Shown: positions 1 to 12,827, numbered from the stretch's first letter. The stretch: DNA of 33,117 bases from Pigmentiphaga sp. NML080357 (GCF_002188465.1 NZ_NINW01000023.1:1-33117), one strand, 5' to 3'. Notes: a model not told the origin generated them from the letters alone. Made by a program: numbers and translations.

Positions 1-128
1 GCCAGCTTCCACCCGTTTGATGGCTTCGATGATCTGGCTGTCCGTGAATCGTGACTTCTTCATGCTGTAGAACTCCTCAACGAGAAAATTCTACTTCTGG
101 ATGCAACGCTTTTGCGGGGGGATTACCA
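1..128 (-). mobile_element. 5' end of an IS3-family insertion sequence (truncated by window edge)
   Basis: Reading leftwards from position 63, the sequence encodes the start of an IS3-family OrfA transposase (begins MKKSRFTDSQIIEAIKRVEAG), the helix-turn-helix subunit that binds the element ends. It runs off the window at base 1. Between the ATG and the LysR remnant lies a stretch with AGTAGAATTTTCT and a CCCCCC run, as in the outer ends of this IS group. The exact tip is uncertain. I place it near 128 because the minus strand there starts TGGTAATCCCCCC and IS3 ends begin with TG. The element has removed the first part of the adjacent LysR gene. Confidence 0.7.
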
Positions 129-378
129 TACGCGAACTGGAATCGGAGCTGGGGCTCAAGTTGCTGGACCGGACCACGCGTTCGGTGCGCATGACCGAAG
201 CCGGCGCAGAGCTGCTCCCCGTCGCCAGCCGCGTGCTCCAGGATCTCGGCGCCGCCATTGCCGGATCGCGCGAACTGGCAGACCGTCGGCGCGGCAAGGT
301 TCGCATTGCCTGCTCGCCGCTGCAGTCCTCGCTGGTGCTGCCCCGGCTCATTGCCGCCTTCAAGGCCGACCACCCGCA

Positions 379-384
379 CATCAC
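379..384. repeat. Left target-site duplication of the IS21 element (CATCAC)
   Basis: CATCAC lies immediately left of the TG end of the IS21 element and is repeated directly after its CA end at 2349-2354. A 6-bp duplication is within the range usual for IS21-family elements. Confidence 0.85.
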
Positions 385-460
385 TGTCAACGCCGGTTGA
401 AAACTGACCCCTTTGTCGGCGCTCGCGCCGAAGTAAATTTGACCCCCTGGGGTTGAAGGG

Positions 461-2265
<1,805 letters not shown>

Positions 2266-2348
2266 CTTGGCGGCCAAAAGCCGCCATCATCGCCCAGGGG
2301 GTCAGTTTTACCTCGGCGCCAGGGGTCAGTATTACTTCGGCGCTGACA

Positions 2349-2354
2349 CATCAC
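2349..2354. repeat. Right target-site duplication of the IS21 element (CATCAC)
   Basis: This is the second copy of CATCAC, directly after the IS21 CA end. It pairs with 379-384. One copy belongs to the original LysR gene, where it encodes part of HIT in HPHITVV. Confidence 0.85.
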
Positions 2355-2889
2355 CGTCGTGCTGCGCGATACGCCGGGCGGAGAAATCGTCGACCTGGTG
2401 ACAAGCGGCGAGGTCGACCTAGCATTGGCCGTGCCGCCGGCCGATACCACCTTCGTCACCGCCGAACCCGTCCTGACTGATGACCTGTTGCTGATTTATC
2501 CCAACAGCTACGGCTGGAGCAGCCGCCGGCGCGTCACGTGGAAGGATATTGCGGCCCGCCCATTTATCGCGCTTGGCAAGCACAACTCCACACGCTATCT
2601 GGTCGACCATCACGCCGGTCAGGCGGGCGTTCGACTGGTGCCCGCCTACGAGGTCGCCTTCGTCTGGACGGCCATCGGCCTGGTGGAAGCGGGACTTGGG
2701 TTATCTCTGGTTCCCGGCCATGCGCGTCCTGTCGTGCAAAAGCATCCTGACGTGGGTATGCGCCCATTCGAGCAACAGCAGATCAAGCGGCCGATCGCGT
2801 TGCTTCAGCATCGGCAGCGGACGCTTTCGCCGGCTGCGGGGGCGTTTGCAGGGTTTGTTCGAAGTTCTATGGGTAGTGGCAAATAGCCT

Positions 2890-3625
2890 ACCAAGGCCTT
2901 GCAGAACCAACAGCGAAGAGCATGCACGGCGGCCGCCATATAAGGCAATCGTGCGTGAAGAGTCCGGCGCACAGCCGCGATTCGGTTCGACTGCCTGGTC
3001 CAAGGGTTGGCGTGGCCGTCCTGGCATCCGCCTCTTTCTGCGACGTGGCAAGTTCAATCCCATCTCGCAATACACTCGGTGCATGCGCTTCTTGTTCCAG
3101 CAGCGGCCGTCGAGTCGCAGTCGGGTGAAGCATTTCCAGAATCCACATCGCCCATGTCTACTAACTAAGACGTTGAGCGCGTCAATCACCTTGATGTCAC
3201 GCTCGGATGCCGGCATCGGCCTCTTGTAGTACACCGCCCCGACAGGCCAGCAATCTGGCAGACGCGCATGATGGATAGCTTGGCTTAGACCAACTACGCC
3301 ACTTCGCGCATGGCTGACGGCGTCGTGACTTTCGGTTCAGAACGTCCTTGATCGCTGCATTCTTCAGCGCCAAGCCGCCTACATGCGCTTAAGCTTGGCA
3401 TGCTTCCAGCTCGCGCAGCCGTTGCAGCTCGGACACTTGCATGCCCGCGTACTTGCTTTTGCACTGCGCACTGCTAATGCCATGTTACGGCACTGCTCGG
3501 CCACCGGCATGCCGGCCTCGCCTTCCTTCACACTGCGACAATCCGGCTTTCTGTGAGCCTGCTTTTCTTCAAGGGAGTCTCCGAGTCAGGGAGCCTCCTA
3601 AATTCTACCGGCTGGTGTCTATCAT
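2890..3625 (-). pseudogene. Decayed IS3-family (IS2/IS407-like) element, orfA and orfB fragments
   Basis: Minus-strand translation of about 2960-3234 shows an OrfB fragment: YYKRPMPASERDIKVIDALN, then GFWKCFTRLRLDG and WNKKRMHRVYCEMGLNLPRRR, as in IS3-family integrases before the DDE core. A frameshifted stretch to about 2910 still resembles the following conserved region, but the catalytic core is gone. Upstream, about 3340-3570 holds OrfA pieces in shifting frames (LKKSRLTESRIVAV, SELQRLRELEA, LALKNAAIKDVLN). A GTAGAATTT motif near 3600 resembles the outer end of the element at 1-128. Several frameshifts and stops make it non-functional. Confidence 0.75.
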
Positions 3626-4124
3626 TAGGGGAGCTTACGCGTGCGCCGCAGTAAACCGAACCAACGGCACAGCTTGGCGATCGAGGCTGTGATGCTGTCG
3701 CTTGCAGTCCCTGGCGGATCGTCTCAATCATTTCTCCTCCGCCCAGCAGAGACTGCATTTTTTCTCGCGCGCAGCTCCAGCATCGCTCACCGTACGCCTC
3801 TTGCAGGCCCTTTAGTTGGTGTTCGTACTGCTCGCGCAGGTCCGGGGGGTTGGCCCGCAAGGCGTTCTCCATGCCCAGCTTGCCATCATCGATACACTGT
3901 TCGAACTACGACGGCGACCGGTCGTACTGACGGCTCGTCTCGCCGCGGCGGCCTTGCCCTGAATGATGTGCAGCAGTAGCGCGCTTCTTGAGCTTGGCTG
4001 TCCAGCGTTTGATGTCGTCTTCCATCTTCATGCTCATCGTCAACTTCTCGATTATGACCTGAGCAGGATTCCACTGGGTCAATACACGCCCGAATATGGC
4101 CTTGGGCGGATTTTACCCGAAACA
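3626..4124 (-). pseudogene. Decayed IS3-family (DUF1153-type OrfA) element remnant
   Basis: Read on the minus strand from about 4035, the sequence encodes a broken OrfA of the DUF1153 type: MKMEDDIKRWTAK, then after a frameshift and a stop GMENALRANPPDLREQYEHQL, KGLQEAYGERC and QSLLGGGE. The start of OrfB follows (MIETIRQGLQ, then in another frame ASIAKLCRWFG). It is cut off where the other IS3 remnant begins near 3625. The outer tip is probably near 4124, where the minus strand reads TGTTTCGGGTAAAATCC. Multiple frameshifts mean it is a relic. I identify the OrfA type from memory of the family's sequence. Confidence 0.7.
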
Positions 4125-4247
4125 GCGGCTAGCCATGGCCGCGTAGCAATCTACTTCTGGGCATCGCTAAAAATGGCGGATTACCGTGCCGTTCGACGCC
4201 GGGCACTGTGGCCCTCAGCACAGTGCACCTCGCCAAAACTTGTAGCA
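4125..4247. other. Intergenic gap downstream of the polysaccharide cluster
   Basis: This stretch separates the IS remnants from the last gene of the polysaccharide cluster. I see no credible gene. No clear intrinsic terminator for the minus-strand operon is visible either, so the original downstream end of the cluster may have been lost when the IS elements arrived. Confidence 0.4.
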
Positions 4248-5777
4248 TTAACCCAAAGCACCTTTCCCCGCAATAGGATGAATGATCGATCGGAGGCTGG
4301 CGGCAATGAAGCCTTTTACGAACCACGCGACGCCCGTTACTTTAAAATGCTCACCGTGCTTAAAAATATCTCGCACTGCCGCAGCAAAGTATCGTCCGAA
4401 CAACTTTCGTTCAATACGGCTTAACGCCCATAGATGCGTATTAATCTTACACCTCAAAAGCTGCCGCTCAATCCGTGCATCAGCCCAGACCCCTACCTTA
4501 TCGTTCAACCAATCGAAGATAGGAAAATGCACAAATAATCTTTCATCTCTGACAGCAATATCTTGTCCATCGCGTTCTTGTCGATAGTAATAGAAGCACT
4601 CGGGAATGATTGACATACGCTTTACGCGTGCGAGCACCTCGAATTGAAAAGGCAAATCATCAAAACGTGGGATATGTTCAGGAAATTCGATAGCGTTTCC
4701 GCAAAGGAACTCCTTGCGATAAATTCTTCGCCATATCGTAGGTTTTACAACGAGATAAGATAGTGGATCCTCCACTAGGCCGCACGTCCGGCTTCCGGAA
4801 GCAGCTCCCCAAGCTGTTGAATAAAGTTCCAATCTCCCAGAATCTTCAAAAGCCTCTATGTATCCGCACTGAGCCACGTCGGCTGCATTGAGCACCGCCG
4901 AACGATAGAGAGCTTCGAACATGTTCGTATCTACCCAGTCATCTCCATCAACGAAGGCTACATATTCCCCCTGCGCCACACGTGCGCCCGCGTTTCTGGC
5001 ACTGGCGCATCCGCCGTTCGGTTTATGAATCACCTTGACGCGCCCGGGATACTTCTGTGCCCATTCGTCCAATCTGGTTCCGGTTGCATCGGGCGACCCA
5101 TCGTCGACAGCGATAATCTCTAGCGATGCCAATGTCTGGTCGACGAGCGTTTGCATACATCTGTCTATCCAGGCCAAGACCTTATAGGCCGGTACCACAA
5201 CTGAAACTTCAAATGCCGGCGCGGGACCGCTCCAACTAAGCGGACTATCTCTCCCCATAACGCGCCAATGAAAGCTTTTTACCCGTGCACGACATGTTCG
5301 ATACACATCAATAGGATCAGCATCCCAAGGGTCGAAATCTCCACAGATATGATCAATACAAAAGCGGTTGATCAGCTCCTCCACCCCGACGGGGTCAAAC
5401 ATTGTCGAATCGGCTCTCACTAAAGAAAAATTCTTATAGGCGGATCCATAAAGCTCTTCCATGCTTGCGAAGAACACTACACGTTCGCGCCAAGCGAGAG
5501 CAGCAATATTCTCAAGACAGTCGTCAAGCTCTCTCTTTAAAGATAGGTTCGGTTCGACCACGACGATCTTGGCAGAAGAAGATGCTGTCAAAAATCTTAC
5601 GATCTCCAACCCGGATCGAGCGCCAAGCAACAAGATGTGTGCGTACGGTTTAGAAGCGCGGAAATCAAGCCCAAAATAATTTTCTTGCAGCCTCAGGCGG
5701 TCTTCTTCTAGATATTTAGCGACAAGCATGCCATTCAATAAGGCTAAAGATCGTGCATATTCTGCTTTCCTTAACAT
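4248..5777 (-). CDS. GT2 glycosyltransferase with N-terminal Rossmann-like domain
   Basis: The 509-residue protein has two parts. Residues about 40-175 resemble a nucleotide- or SAM-binding Rossmann fold (HILLLGARSGLEIV at 47-60, then IVVVEPN), reminiscent of FkbM-type methyltransferases, though the match is loose. From about 190 there is a GT-A family 2 glycosyltransferase: VSVVVPAYK, DDGSPD (225-230), GGCASARNAG and the metal-binding DGDD (277-280). The C-terminus is basic and amphipathic. It probably adds a sugar to the surface glycan at the inner membrane face. GAGGT lies 8 nt before the ATG, which supports the start; the upstream gene ends 9 nt away. Donor and acceptor cannot be read from sequence. 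Confidence 0.85.
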   Translation of the reverse strand: MLRKAEYARSLALLNGMLVAKYLEEDRLRLQENYFGLDFRASKPYAHILLLGARSGLEIVRFLTASSSAKIVVVEPNLSLKRELDDCLENIAALAWRERVVFFASMEELYGSAYKNFSLVRADSTMFDPVGVEELINRFCIDHICGDFDPWDADPIDVYRTCRARVKSFHWRVMGRDSPLSWSGPAPAFEVSVVVPAYKVLAWIDRCMQTLVDQTLASLEIIAVDDGSPDATGTRLDEWAQKYPGRVKVIHKPNGGCASARNAGARVAQGEYVAFVDGDDWVDTNMFEALYRSAVLNAADVAQCGYIEAFEDSGRLELYSTAWGAASGSRTCGLVEDPLSYLVVKPTIWRRIYRKEFLCGNAIEFPEHIPRFDDLPFQFEVLARVKRMSIIPECFYYYRQERDGQDIAVRDERLFVHFPIFDWLNDKVGVWADARIERQLLRCKINTHLWALSRIERKLFGRYFAAAVRDIFKHGEHFKVTGVAWFVKGFIAASLRSIIHPIAGKGALG

Positions 5778-5786
5778 AGCCCTACC

Positions 5787-6986
5787 TCACGCTGTATTGC
5801 GCATAAACACAAACCTTCCCGTACCATTTCTAATTCTCCTGAGCCCAGCCCGAATAAGAGTACGCCGAAGTTTTCGACCATGCTTCCAACTAAACAGCAA
5901 CTTAAAAATCCATAGCCTTGCCGTTTTTCGCCCAGACGAGTACGCAATAAGAAAGCGTGCTGCTTTCGCACGGAACGCAGAAACAAGAATCGCTTCTCGG
6001 CGATCAATACCGTTTGCCATGCAATAATTTGCGGCAACTGGGTCAATCAACGATCCGATTTGCTCGCATGCTGCAATAAAGAATCGCTTTCGATCTTTAT
6101 TTAACGTATGTTTCCCACACCAATACGTCATGCGAGTAGCCATAATCGCAATATAAGCTCTACCTGCAGCATCGACGTGATACCGTTTCATAGCGCTGAA
6201 GCCGAGCTCAACCGATTTCAAGATATCGAAACGTTTTTCACTCTTTTGATCAGTGATTTTCCCTGGACGGTTGACACGATAGTAATAACCAGTGGAATCC
6301 ACTAACAAAACTCTTCCCGCCGCTGCTAGAGCTTCGACATGGACAGGAAAGTCCTCGAAATGCAATCCGAGAGGAAACGCAAGTCTTTTCTCCAATAGAA
6401 AACTTCGACGTAGCAACCGAGTATTAGCATTGGGCTCAAAGCGAAAAATACGTGGTTCGCGCCGTGCACTAGTTACGACGCAAGAACGACCATGCAATAT
6501 TTCATTCCATATCGCCGTGTCATAGAAATCGTGCACGATCTGCGAAACACTATCAAAAACAACAGATCGGCAAATAGCCACGTCGCATTTTTCTCGTTTT
6601 GCGAGAGAAGCCATGTTCGTGTAGCACGAAATCTCTACGAAGTCATCGCTGTCACAAAACCCGATGAACTCACCGGTGGCGTACTTCACACCCATCATCC
6701 TGGCTGCAGATAAGCCCGCATTCTCTTGTCGAATATGCAGCGTGGGCACTTTACAACTAGCTATCCACGCCGCAATCCTCGCAGAACTCCCATCAGTGCT
6801 TCCATCATCGACAATAATAATTTCGATACCTGGACCGTTCTCTGCAGCAATAGAGTCGAGCGTTTCGACAAGCAAGTTTTCTGTGTTGAAAACTGGGACC
6901 ACCCACGAGATGAGGGGTGGCATGGTAGTTTGATAGAGAGGACGATTGTCACTAATTATCTCTTCGCTCATAATTTCCCGAGTCAT
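5787..6986 (-). CDS. GT2 family glycosyltransferase
   Basis: A GT-A fold family 2 glycosyltransferase of about 399 residues. Core motifs near the N-terminus are ISWVVPVFN, DDGSTD (60-65), NAGLSAARMMG and the metal/nucleotide site CDSDD (111-115). HFEDFPVHVEAL follows in the acceptor half, as in capsule and O-antigen transferases of the WcaA/WfgS type. I chose the ATG at 6986 because it overlaps the galE stop as ATGA. ATGs at 6997 and 6971 and a longer start at 7037 are possible, and none has a strong Shine-Dalgarno sequence. It belongs to the polysaccharide operon. The sugar transferred is not predictable. Confidence 0.88.
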   Translation of the reverse strand: MTREIMSEEIISDNRPLYQTTMPPLISWVVPVFNTENLLVETLDSIAAENGPGIEIIIVDDGSTDGSSARIAAWIASCKVPTLHIRQENAGLSAARMMGVKYATGEFIGFCDSDDFVEISCYTNMASLAKREKCDVAICRSVVFDSVSQIVHDFYDTAIWNEILHGRSCVVTSARREPRIFRFEPNANTRLLRRSFLLEKRLAFPLGLHFEDFPVHVEALAAAGRVLLVDSTGYYYRVNRPGKITDQKSEKRFDILKSVELGFSAMKRYHVDAAGRAYIAIMATRMTYWCGKHTLNKDRKRFFIAACEQIGSLIDPVAANYCMANGIDRREAILVSAFRAKAARFLIAYSSGRKTARLWIFKLLFSWKHGRKLRRTLIRAGLRRIRNGTGRFVFMRNTA

Positions 6987-8032
6987 ATCGTCGGGCATTC
7001 CGCATATCCATCCGGATTCTGCGATTGCCAACGCCACCCATCACGACACATGTCTTCAATGCTCCGGCTAGCCCACCAACCCAACTTCTCATGGGCGGCC
7101 GTGGGATCAGCCCACATCTGCGCAACGTCGCCCGGCCTTCTGGCAAGGATTTCGTAAGGCACAGGTCTGCCGGTCGCCGTTTCGAACGTGCGAATCAACT
7201 CGAGCACGCTGGTTCCCCGGCCCGTTCCAAGGTTGAAAGCGAAACATCCAGGAGCGACTCGGCTCGCATATTCCACAGCCTTCACGTGCCCCATGGCAAG
7301 GTCGGAAACATGCAGATAATCACGAACTCCGGTACCGTCGGAAGTTGGATAGTCATTGCCGAACACCGACAGCTTTGCCCGCTTTCCCACTGCCACTTGG
7401 GTGATATAGGGAAAAAGGTTGTTAGGCGTGCCGCGCGGCGACTCGCCAATCTTCCCGCTCGGATGAGCTCCGATAGGATTGAAATAGCGGAGATTGACAG
7501 CCGTCCTGGCGGCGTCGGATGCGCACCAGTCTGCCAGAACCGCTTCTACCATCGCTTTGGTTCTTCCGTAAGGATTGGCCGGTGCCAGAGGGTGGCTCTC
7601 AGTGTAGGGCAATGACAATGGTTCGCCGTAAACCGTAGCTGAAGAACTGAAAACGATACGCTTAACCTGCGCCCGGTCCATGGCCCTTAACAGAACGACA
7701 CTCCCGTGCACATTGTTGTCGTAGTAGTCAAGCGGTTGGGCCACCGACTCCCCAACGGCCTTCAACCCTGCAAAGTGCACGACACAATCGATTGGCATGC
7801 CCTCCTGCCGAGCCTGTGAGAACACTGCATTCAGCATGCCTTCATCTCGAACGTCGCCCCGATGCCAGACGACAGGAAAACCCGTAAGTGCCTCGACTCG
7901 GCGCAGAACGTCCGGAGAGCTGTTACAGAAATTGTCTACCACAATCGGTCGATAGCCAGCAGCGAGAAATTCCACCAAAGCATGAGACCCGATGTACCCC
8001 GCCCCGCCGGTAATAAGAATGGAAGTTGCCAT
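6983..8032 (-). CDS. galE: UDP-glucose 4-epimerase GalE
   Basis: Interconverts UDP-glucose and UDP-galactose in the cytoplasm with tightly bound NAD. The 349-residue protein is a standard short-chain dehydrogenase-type epimerase: NAD-binding GGAGYIG at 9-15, SSSATVYG at 129-136 containing the catalytic Ser/Thr region, and the YGRTK motif with Tyr155 and Lys159. Its place between glycosyltransferases and downstream of glf suggests that it supplies UDP-Galp for Glf to turn into UDP-Galf, so the cluster can make its own galactose donor. The stop overlaps the next gene. Length is normal for the family. Confidence 0.95.
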   Translation of the reverse strand: MATSILITGGAGYIGSHALVEFLAAGYRPIVVDNFCNSSPDVLRRVEALTGFPVVWHRGDVRDEGMLNAVFSQARQEGMPIDCVVHFAGLKAVGESVAQPLDYYDNNVHGSVVLLRAMDRAQVKRIVFSSSATVYGEPLSLPYTESHPLAPANPYGRTKAMVEAVLADWCASDAARTAVNLRYFNPIGAHPSGKIGESPRGTPNNLFPYITQVAVGKRAKLSVFGNDYPTSDGTGVRDYLHVSDLAMGHVKAVEYASRVAPGCFAFNLGTGRGTSVLELIRTFETATGRPVPYEILARRPGDVAQMWADPTAAHEKLGWWASRSIEDMCRDGWRWQSQNPDGYAECPTI

Positions 8033-8058
8033 GATAGTTCTATAAATACTTGATGCGG

Positions 8059-9030
8059 CTAGCGCGCGAACTGTTCCGATGGAGAAACACCAGTAGCTAG
8101 CTCTTGATCGAAACGGCGTGCCGATTTGAGTGCAGAAAGGAGCATCGCGCGGCGAGCACGGCCATTTCGACTGACCAGGCTGGCGACCACTAATACAGCA
8201 GTAATCAGATAGGGCTTAAGTCGTACCAAGGCATTCTCGCCGTATTTGAACTGGACGACAAAAAAATTCCGGAACATATAGAACCCTTTCCAGGAGTCAA
8301 GGGCGTGCTGCTGTGCAAAATCGAGCTGCCGGACCATGACCGCATCGCGTACGGCAGAAATTCGGTAACCCGCCCGCCGTATACGCAGGGCATAGTCGAC
8401 GTCGTCGTAGAAGATAAAGTATCGAGCATCGGGATAGCCCACTGCATCGACTACGGAGCGATGCACCATAAATCCTTCAAAGGCAACGTTCTCGACGTAG
8501 AGCACCGCAGGCATGTGTGATCGCACACGATAAGTCTGAGCCACATAGCTCCGTTTACTACGCACTACGAGAGGATTTCGTAAATCGAACCGAATAGCAG
8601 AACGTTCTACCAAGGCTCCATCCAAATTTTCACGCACGGCAATCATGGCGAGTTCACCGCATTTAACGAGTTGCTGAGCGCAGTCCGACTGGGGTACGAC
8701 GTCGTCATCCATCATCCAGATCCAATCCCAGCCGCCTTCGTGGGCCAACTTCATACCGAGCGCAAATCCCCCTGCTCCTCCCAGATTTTCAGCGCTGCGC
8801 GTTACATGCAGCGGCAGGTCTGTTCGGCCCGCCAGCAGTTGTGCTGTTGCGTCAGTCGACGCATTATCGACGACATAGATTGCCTTCGGGGGCACGGTTT
8901 GCCTCGCAAGCCCTTCCAGGCAGCGCCCAAGAAGCTCGCAGCGATTGTGCGTGACGATGACGACTGCAATGTTGTCCAATGGCTTACTCGATAAAACGCC
9001 GATGACCGGAGAAATCCCCGCGCCAACCAT
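8059..9030 (-). CDS. GlfT1-like GT2 glycosyltransferase (probable galactofuranosyl- or rhamnosyltransferase)
   Basis: A 323-residue GT-A glycosyltransferase. Motifs are VVIVTHNR (23-30), VDNASTD (54-60), NLGGAGG (82-88) and MDDD (107-110), followed by FIFYDDVDYALRIRRAGY. The NxGGAGG/MDDD combination is characteristic of the family that includes mycobacterial GlfT1 and many rhamnosyltransferases. With glf and galE next door, transfer of galactofuranose is the favoured guess. The ATG at 9030 would overlap the upstream gene by 47 bp. A TTG just after the upstream stop, reading LDNIAVV, is an alternative start giving almost no overlap. No strong ribosome-binding site decides the matter. Confidence 0.87.
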   Translation of the reverse strand: MVGAGISPVIGVLSSKPLDNIAVVIVTHNRCELLGRCLEGLARQTVPPKAIYVVDNASTDATAQLLAGRTDLPLHVTRSAENLGGAGGFALGMKLAHEGGWDWIWMMDDDVVPQSDCAQQLVKCGELAMIAVRENLDGALVERSAIRFDLRNPLVVRSKRSYVAQTYRVRSHMPAVLYVENVAFEGFMVHRSVVDAVGYPDARYFIFYDDVDYALRIRRAGYRISAVRDAVMVRQLDFAQQHALDSWKGFYMFRNFFVVQFKYGENALVRLKPYLITAVLVVASLVSRNGRARRAMLLSALKSARRFDQELATGVSPSEQFAR

Positions 9031-9898
9031 CGGCCAGGGCTTGCACGCTCAGGCGCAGCCGCGCCAGGTTTGGCCGCGAAAACGTGTAAAACCAAATCGT
9101 CTTAGCCGCGAACGCCAACGCGCTCAGCGGTCCTCGGTACGTCAATAGATTGACTGTGTTATTGCGACACAGACAATAGTGTTTAAGCGACGATCCGGTA
9201 TTGTTGAAATGCATCAGACCAAAAAACATTGGCGCACCCAGCTCGTCCTGTCTGGGATGGAAGAAACCAGCCGCCGTGACCGTAGCAATGCGCGCTCCGG
9301 CCTTGGCCGTACGCATTACGTATTCGATGTCATCACCCCAGATAAAGAATTCCTTGCGAGGTAAGCCGATGCGTTCGATCAGCTCTCGTCTGATCAGAAC
9401 GCCGTTAAACGGCATTACCACATCGGGTAGCAATCCCCGGACACCTGCGTCCTCAGCTGCCTCACGCGCACGCAGGATTTTCGCGGTACCGGGAATACGC
9501 AGTGGAAAACAGAGCTGCCCGGGTTGCGCCTCATCAAGTACCACAGGCCCCCAGAGGTCGAGACCCTGCCCTTCTTCCAGCAACTTTTCCAGGCAGTCCT
9601 CTGCCGGATAACCGTCATCGTCCATCAGCCATGCTAGATCACAGCCCGTCCGGAGAGCTGCCGCCATGCCATGATGAAACCCCCCCGCTCCGCCCTCATT
9701 GCTGGCGAGCTTGATGAGTTCAAACCCTGCCCAAGCTAGTACGCCGTCGGCCTCCAAAGCCTCGGATGTACCGTCCGTACTCGCGTTGTCGACGACGATG
9801 ATCCTGTCCGGAGAACGGCTTTGCCCACGCAGCGCTTTCAAGCAGCGCAACAGCAACGCCTTTCGGTTATAAGTGACGACTACCGCGCAAACACGCAT
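8984..9898 (-). CDS. GlfT1-like GT2 glycosyltransferase
   Basis: A 304-residue family 2 glycosyltransferase starting directly at the fold (MRVCAVVVTYNR). It has VDNASTD at 36-42, NEGGAGGF at 67-74, MDDD at 92-95 and FFIWGDDIEYVMRTAKAG in the second half. It is similar in layout to the next gene downstream, so the two look like diverged paralogues acting one after the other, perhaps as initiating and extending galactofuranosyltransferases. The length matches mycobacterial GlfT1. It starts 3 nt after the glf stop, consistent with one operon. The Galf specificity is inferred from context only. Confidence 0.88.
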   Translation of the reverse strand: MRVCAVVVTYNRKALLLRCLKALRGQSRSPDRIIVVDNASTDGTSEALEADGVLAWAGFELIKLASNEGGAGGFHHGMAAALRTGCDLAWLMDDDGYPAEDCLEKLLEEGQGLDLWGPVVLDEAQPGQLCFPLRIPGTAKILRAREAAEDAGVRGLLPDVVMPFNGVLIRRELIERIGLPRKEFFIWGDDIEYVMRTAKAGARIATVTAAGFFHPRQDELGAPMFFGLMHFNNTGSSLKHYCLCRNNTVNLLTYRGPLSALAFAAKTIWFYTFSRPNLARLRLSVQALADGWRGDFSGHRRFIE

Positions 9899-9901
9899 GA
9901 A

Positions 9902-11789
<1,888 letters not shown>

Positions 11790-11794
11790 GACGG

Positions 11795-12601
11795 TCAAAG
11801 CCAATAAGTTACACGATGCCGGAAACGGGCCAGCAATCCAATGGTGAAAAAACTACCCGCTACAACGGCAACCAGTGCGACTACCCAATACATAAGGGGA
11901 GGTGCTATGCCCAGAATAGGCTGCCGCATCAATTCAAGCAGGATCGTAAGCGGATTCAAATGAGCAAGATGAGCCCGATCTGCGGGTAACTGATCGACCT
12001 GCCAGACGATGGGTGTAATAAAAAACATTAACGACATGACACTGTTGACGACCGGATGCATATCCCGATAGCGAGTACAGAATATCGCGACGACCAATCC
12101 TATCCACAACAGATTGAGAGAGACCAGCAACAGCCCTGGAAACAGCAACAAGAGATTTGCATTAATGGACTTTCCGAGCAGGACCATCACCACTGGATAA
12201 ATGAAAACATTATGGCAAAGAATAATAAACTGACGATAAATGACACGAAGAACGAAAACCGTGAGAGGAAGTTTTACCTGTTTAAGATAATGAGCTGAGC
12301 CTGAAAAGGCATCACAGAACTCGTTAATACTTCCCGCAATAAATGCCCAAAATATCAACCCGAGCGCGAGATGGGGGATAAATTCCGCGGGCGAACGTGC
12401 GAAAAGCGCACCATACAAGGGCCCCATGGCCGCAACCGTAACCGCAGTACTAATGGTGATCCATAGGGGGCCAAGGGCTGATCGCCTATAGCGGGTGCGG
12501 ATATCCTGCCACCCGAGAGCGGTCCAAAAATAACGGTCGCGAAATGCTGCTGTTATATCAACAATTGCTTCAGATAAATTCACCGGAAAACACCATTTCA
12601 T
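11795..12601 (-). CDS. wzm: Polysaccharide ABC exporter permease (Wzm type, ABC-2 family)
   Basis: The membrane half of the exporter that moves the glycan across the inner membrane. The 268-residue protein has a cytoplasmic N-terminus with RTRYRRSALGPLWITIS, the conserved ABC-2 gate/linker region, followed by about six hydrophobic segments (for example AAMGPLYGALF, LGLIFWAFIAG, NVFIYPVVMVLL, LLVSLNLLWIGLVVAIF, PLMYWVVALVAVVAG). RDMHPVVNSVMSLMFFITPI and NPLTILLELMR are typical Wzm/KpsM blocks. The ATG at 12601 is preferred over an upstream TTG at 12628. It is the first gene of the cluster, downstream of the structured leader region. Confidence 0.92.
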   Translation of the reverse strand: MKWCFPVNLSEAIVDITAAFRDRYFWTALGWQDIRTRYRRSALGPLWITISTAVTVAAMGPLYGALFARSPAEFIPHLALGLIFWAFIAGSINEFCDAFSGSAHYLKQVKLPLTVFVLRVIYRQFIILCHNVFIYPVVMVLLGKSINANLLLLFPGLLLVSLNLLWIGLVVAIFCTRYRDMHPVVNSVMSLMFFITPIVWQVDQLPADRAHLAHLNPLTILLELMRQPILGIAPPLMYWVVALVAVVAGSFFTIGLLARFRHRVTYWL

Positions 12602-12705
12602 ACGATGCCATGGCCCGGCACCGGTCAATGTGAGGGCATTCTAGTCGCACGGCCAGTAGCGCATATTCCTAGAGTAGCCACGGTCGTGTGTAAATGTAAG
12701 CCTCA

Positions 12706-12747
12706 TGGAAGAAAAGAAAAGGGCTTCAAACCATTGCTTGAAGCCCT
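12706..12747 (-). terminator. Intrinsic terminator (10-bp stem, T-rich tail) on the minus strand
   Basis: AGGGCTTCAA (12720-12729 on plus) pairs perfectly with TTGAAGCCCT (12738-12747) around an 8-nt loop. On the minus strand the stem is followed at once by TTTTCTTTTCTT. The plus-strand side has no comparable T tract, so it acts on leftward transcripts. Confidence 0.85.
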
Positions 12748-12821
12748 AGCATTTTGGGAAGAACAGGCCGTTGCTTCCTCACGTATCGGCGTGGCGGAGC
12801 ATACGCCGACCGCCTGACTAA
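12706..12821 (-). ncRNA. Putative small RNA or attenuator leader upstream of wzm
   Basis: A strong promoter just upstream (12828-12856) would start minus-strand transcription near 12820, and a perfect intrinsic terminator ends it near 12706. The transcript, about 110 nt, folds into three hairpins by eye. The first pairs TCGGCGT (12803-12809 on the minus strand) with ACGCCGA (12786-12792). The second pairs GGAAG (12774-12778) with CTTCC (12757-12761). The third is the terminator stem. No convincing open reading frame fits inside. wzm begins about 105 nt beyond, so the RNA could be free-standing or a leader whose terminator must be bypassed to express the polysaccharide genes. I recognise no Rfam family. 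Confidence 0.6.
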
Positions 12822-12827
12822 TAGCAG

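Noticed and set aside
12602-12720. JUMPstart/ops element upstream of the polysaccharide genes
   Set aside because: I searched by eye for GGCGGTAG and the longer JUMPstart pattern on the minus strand and found none.
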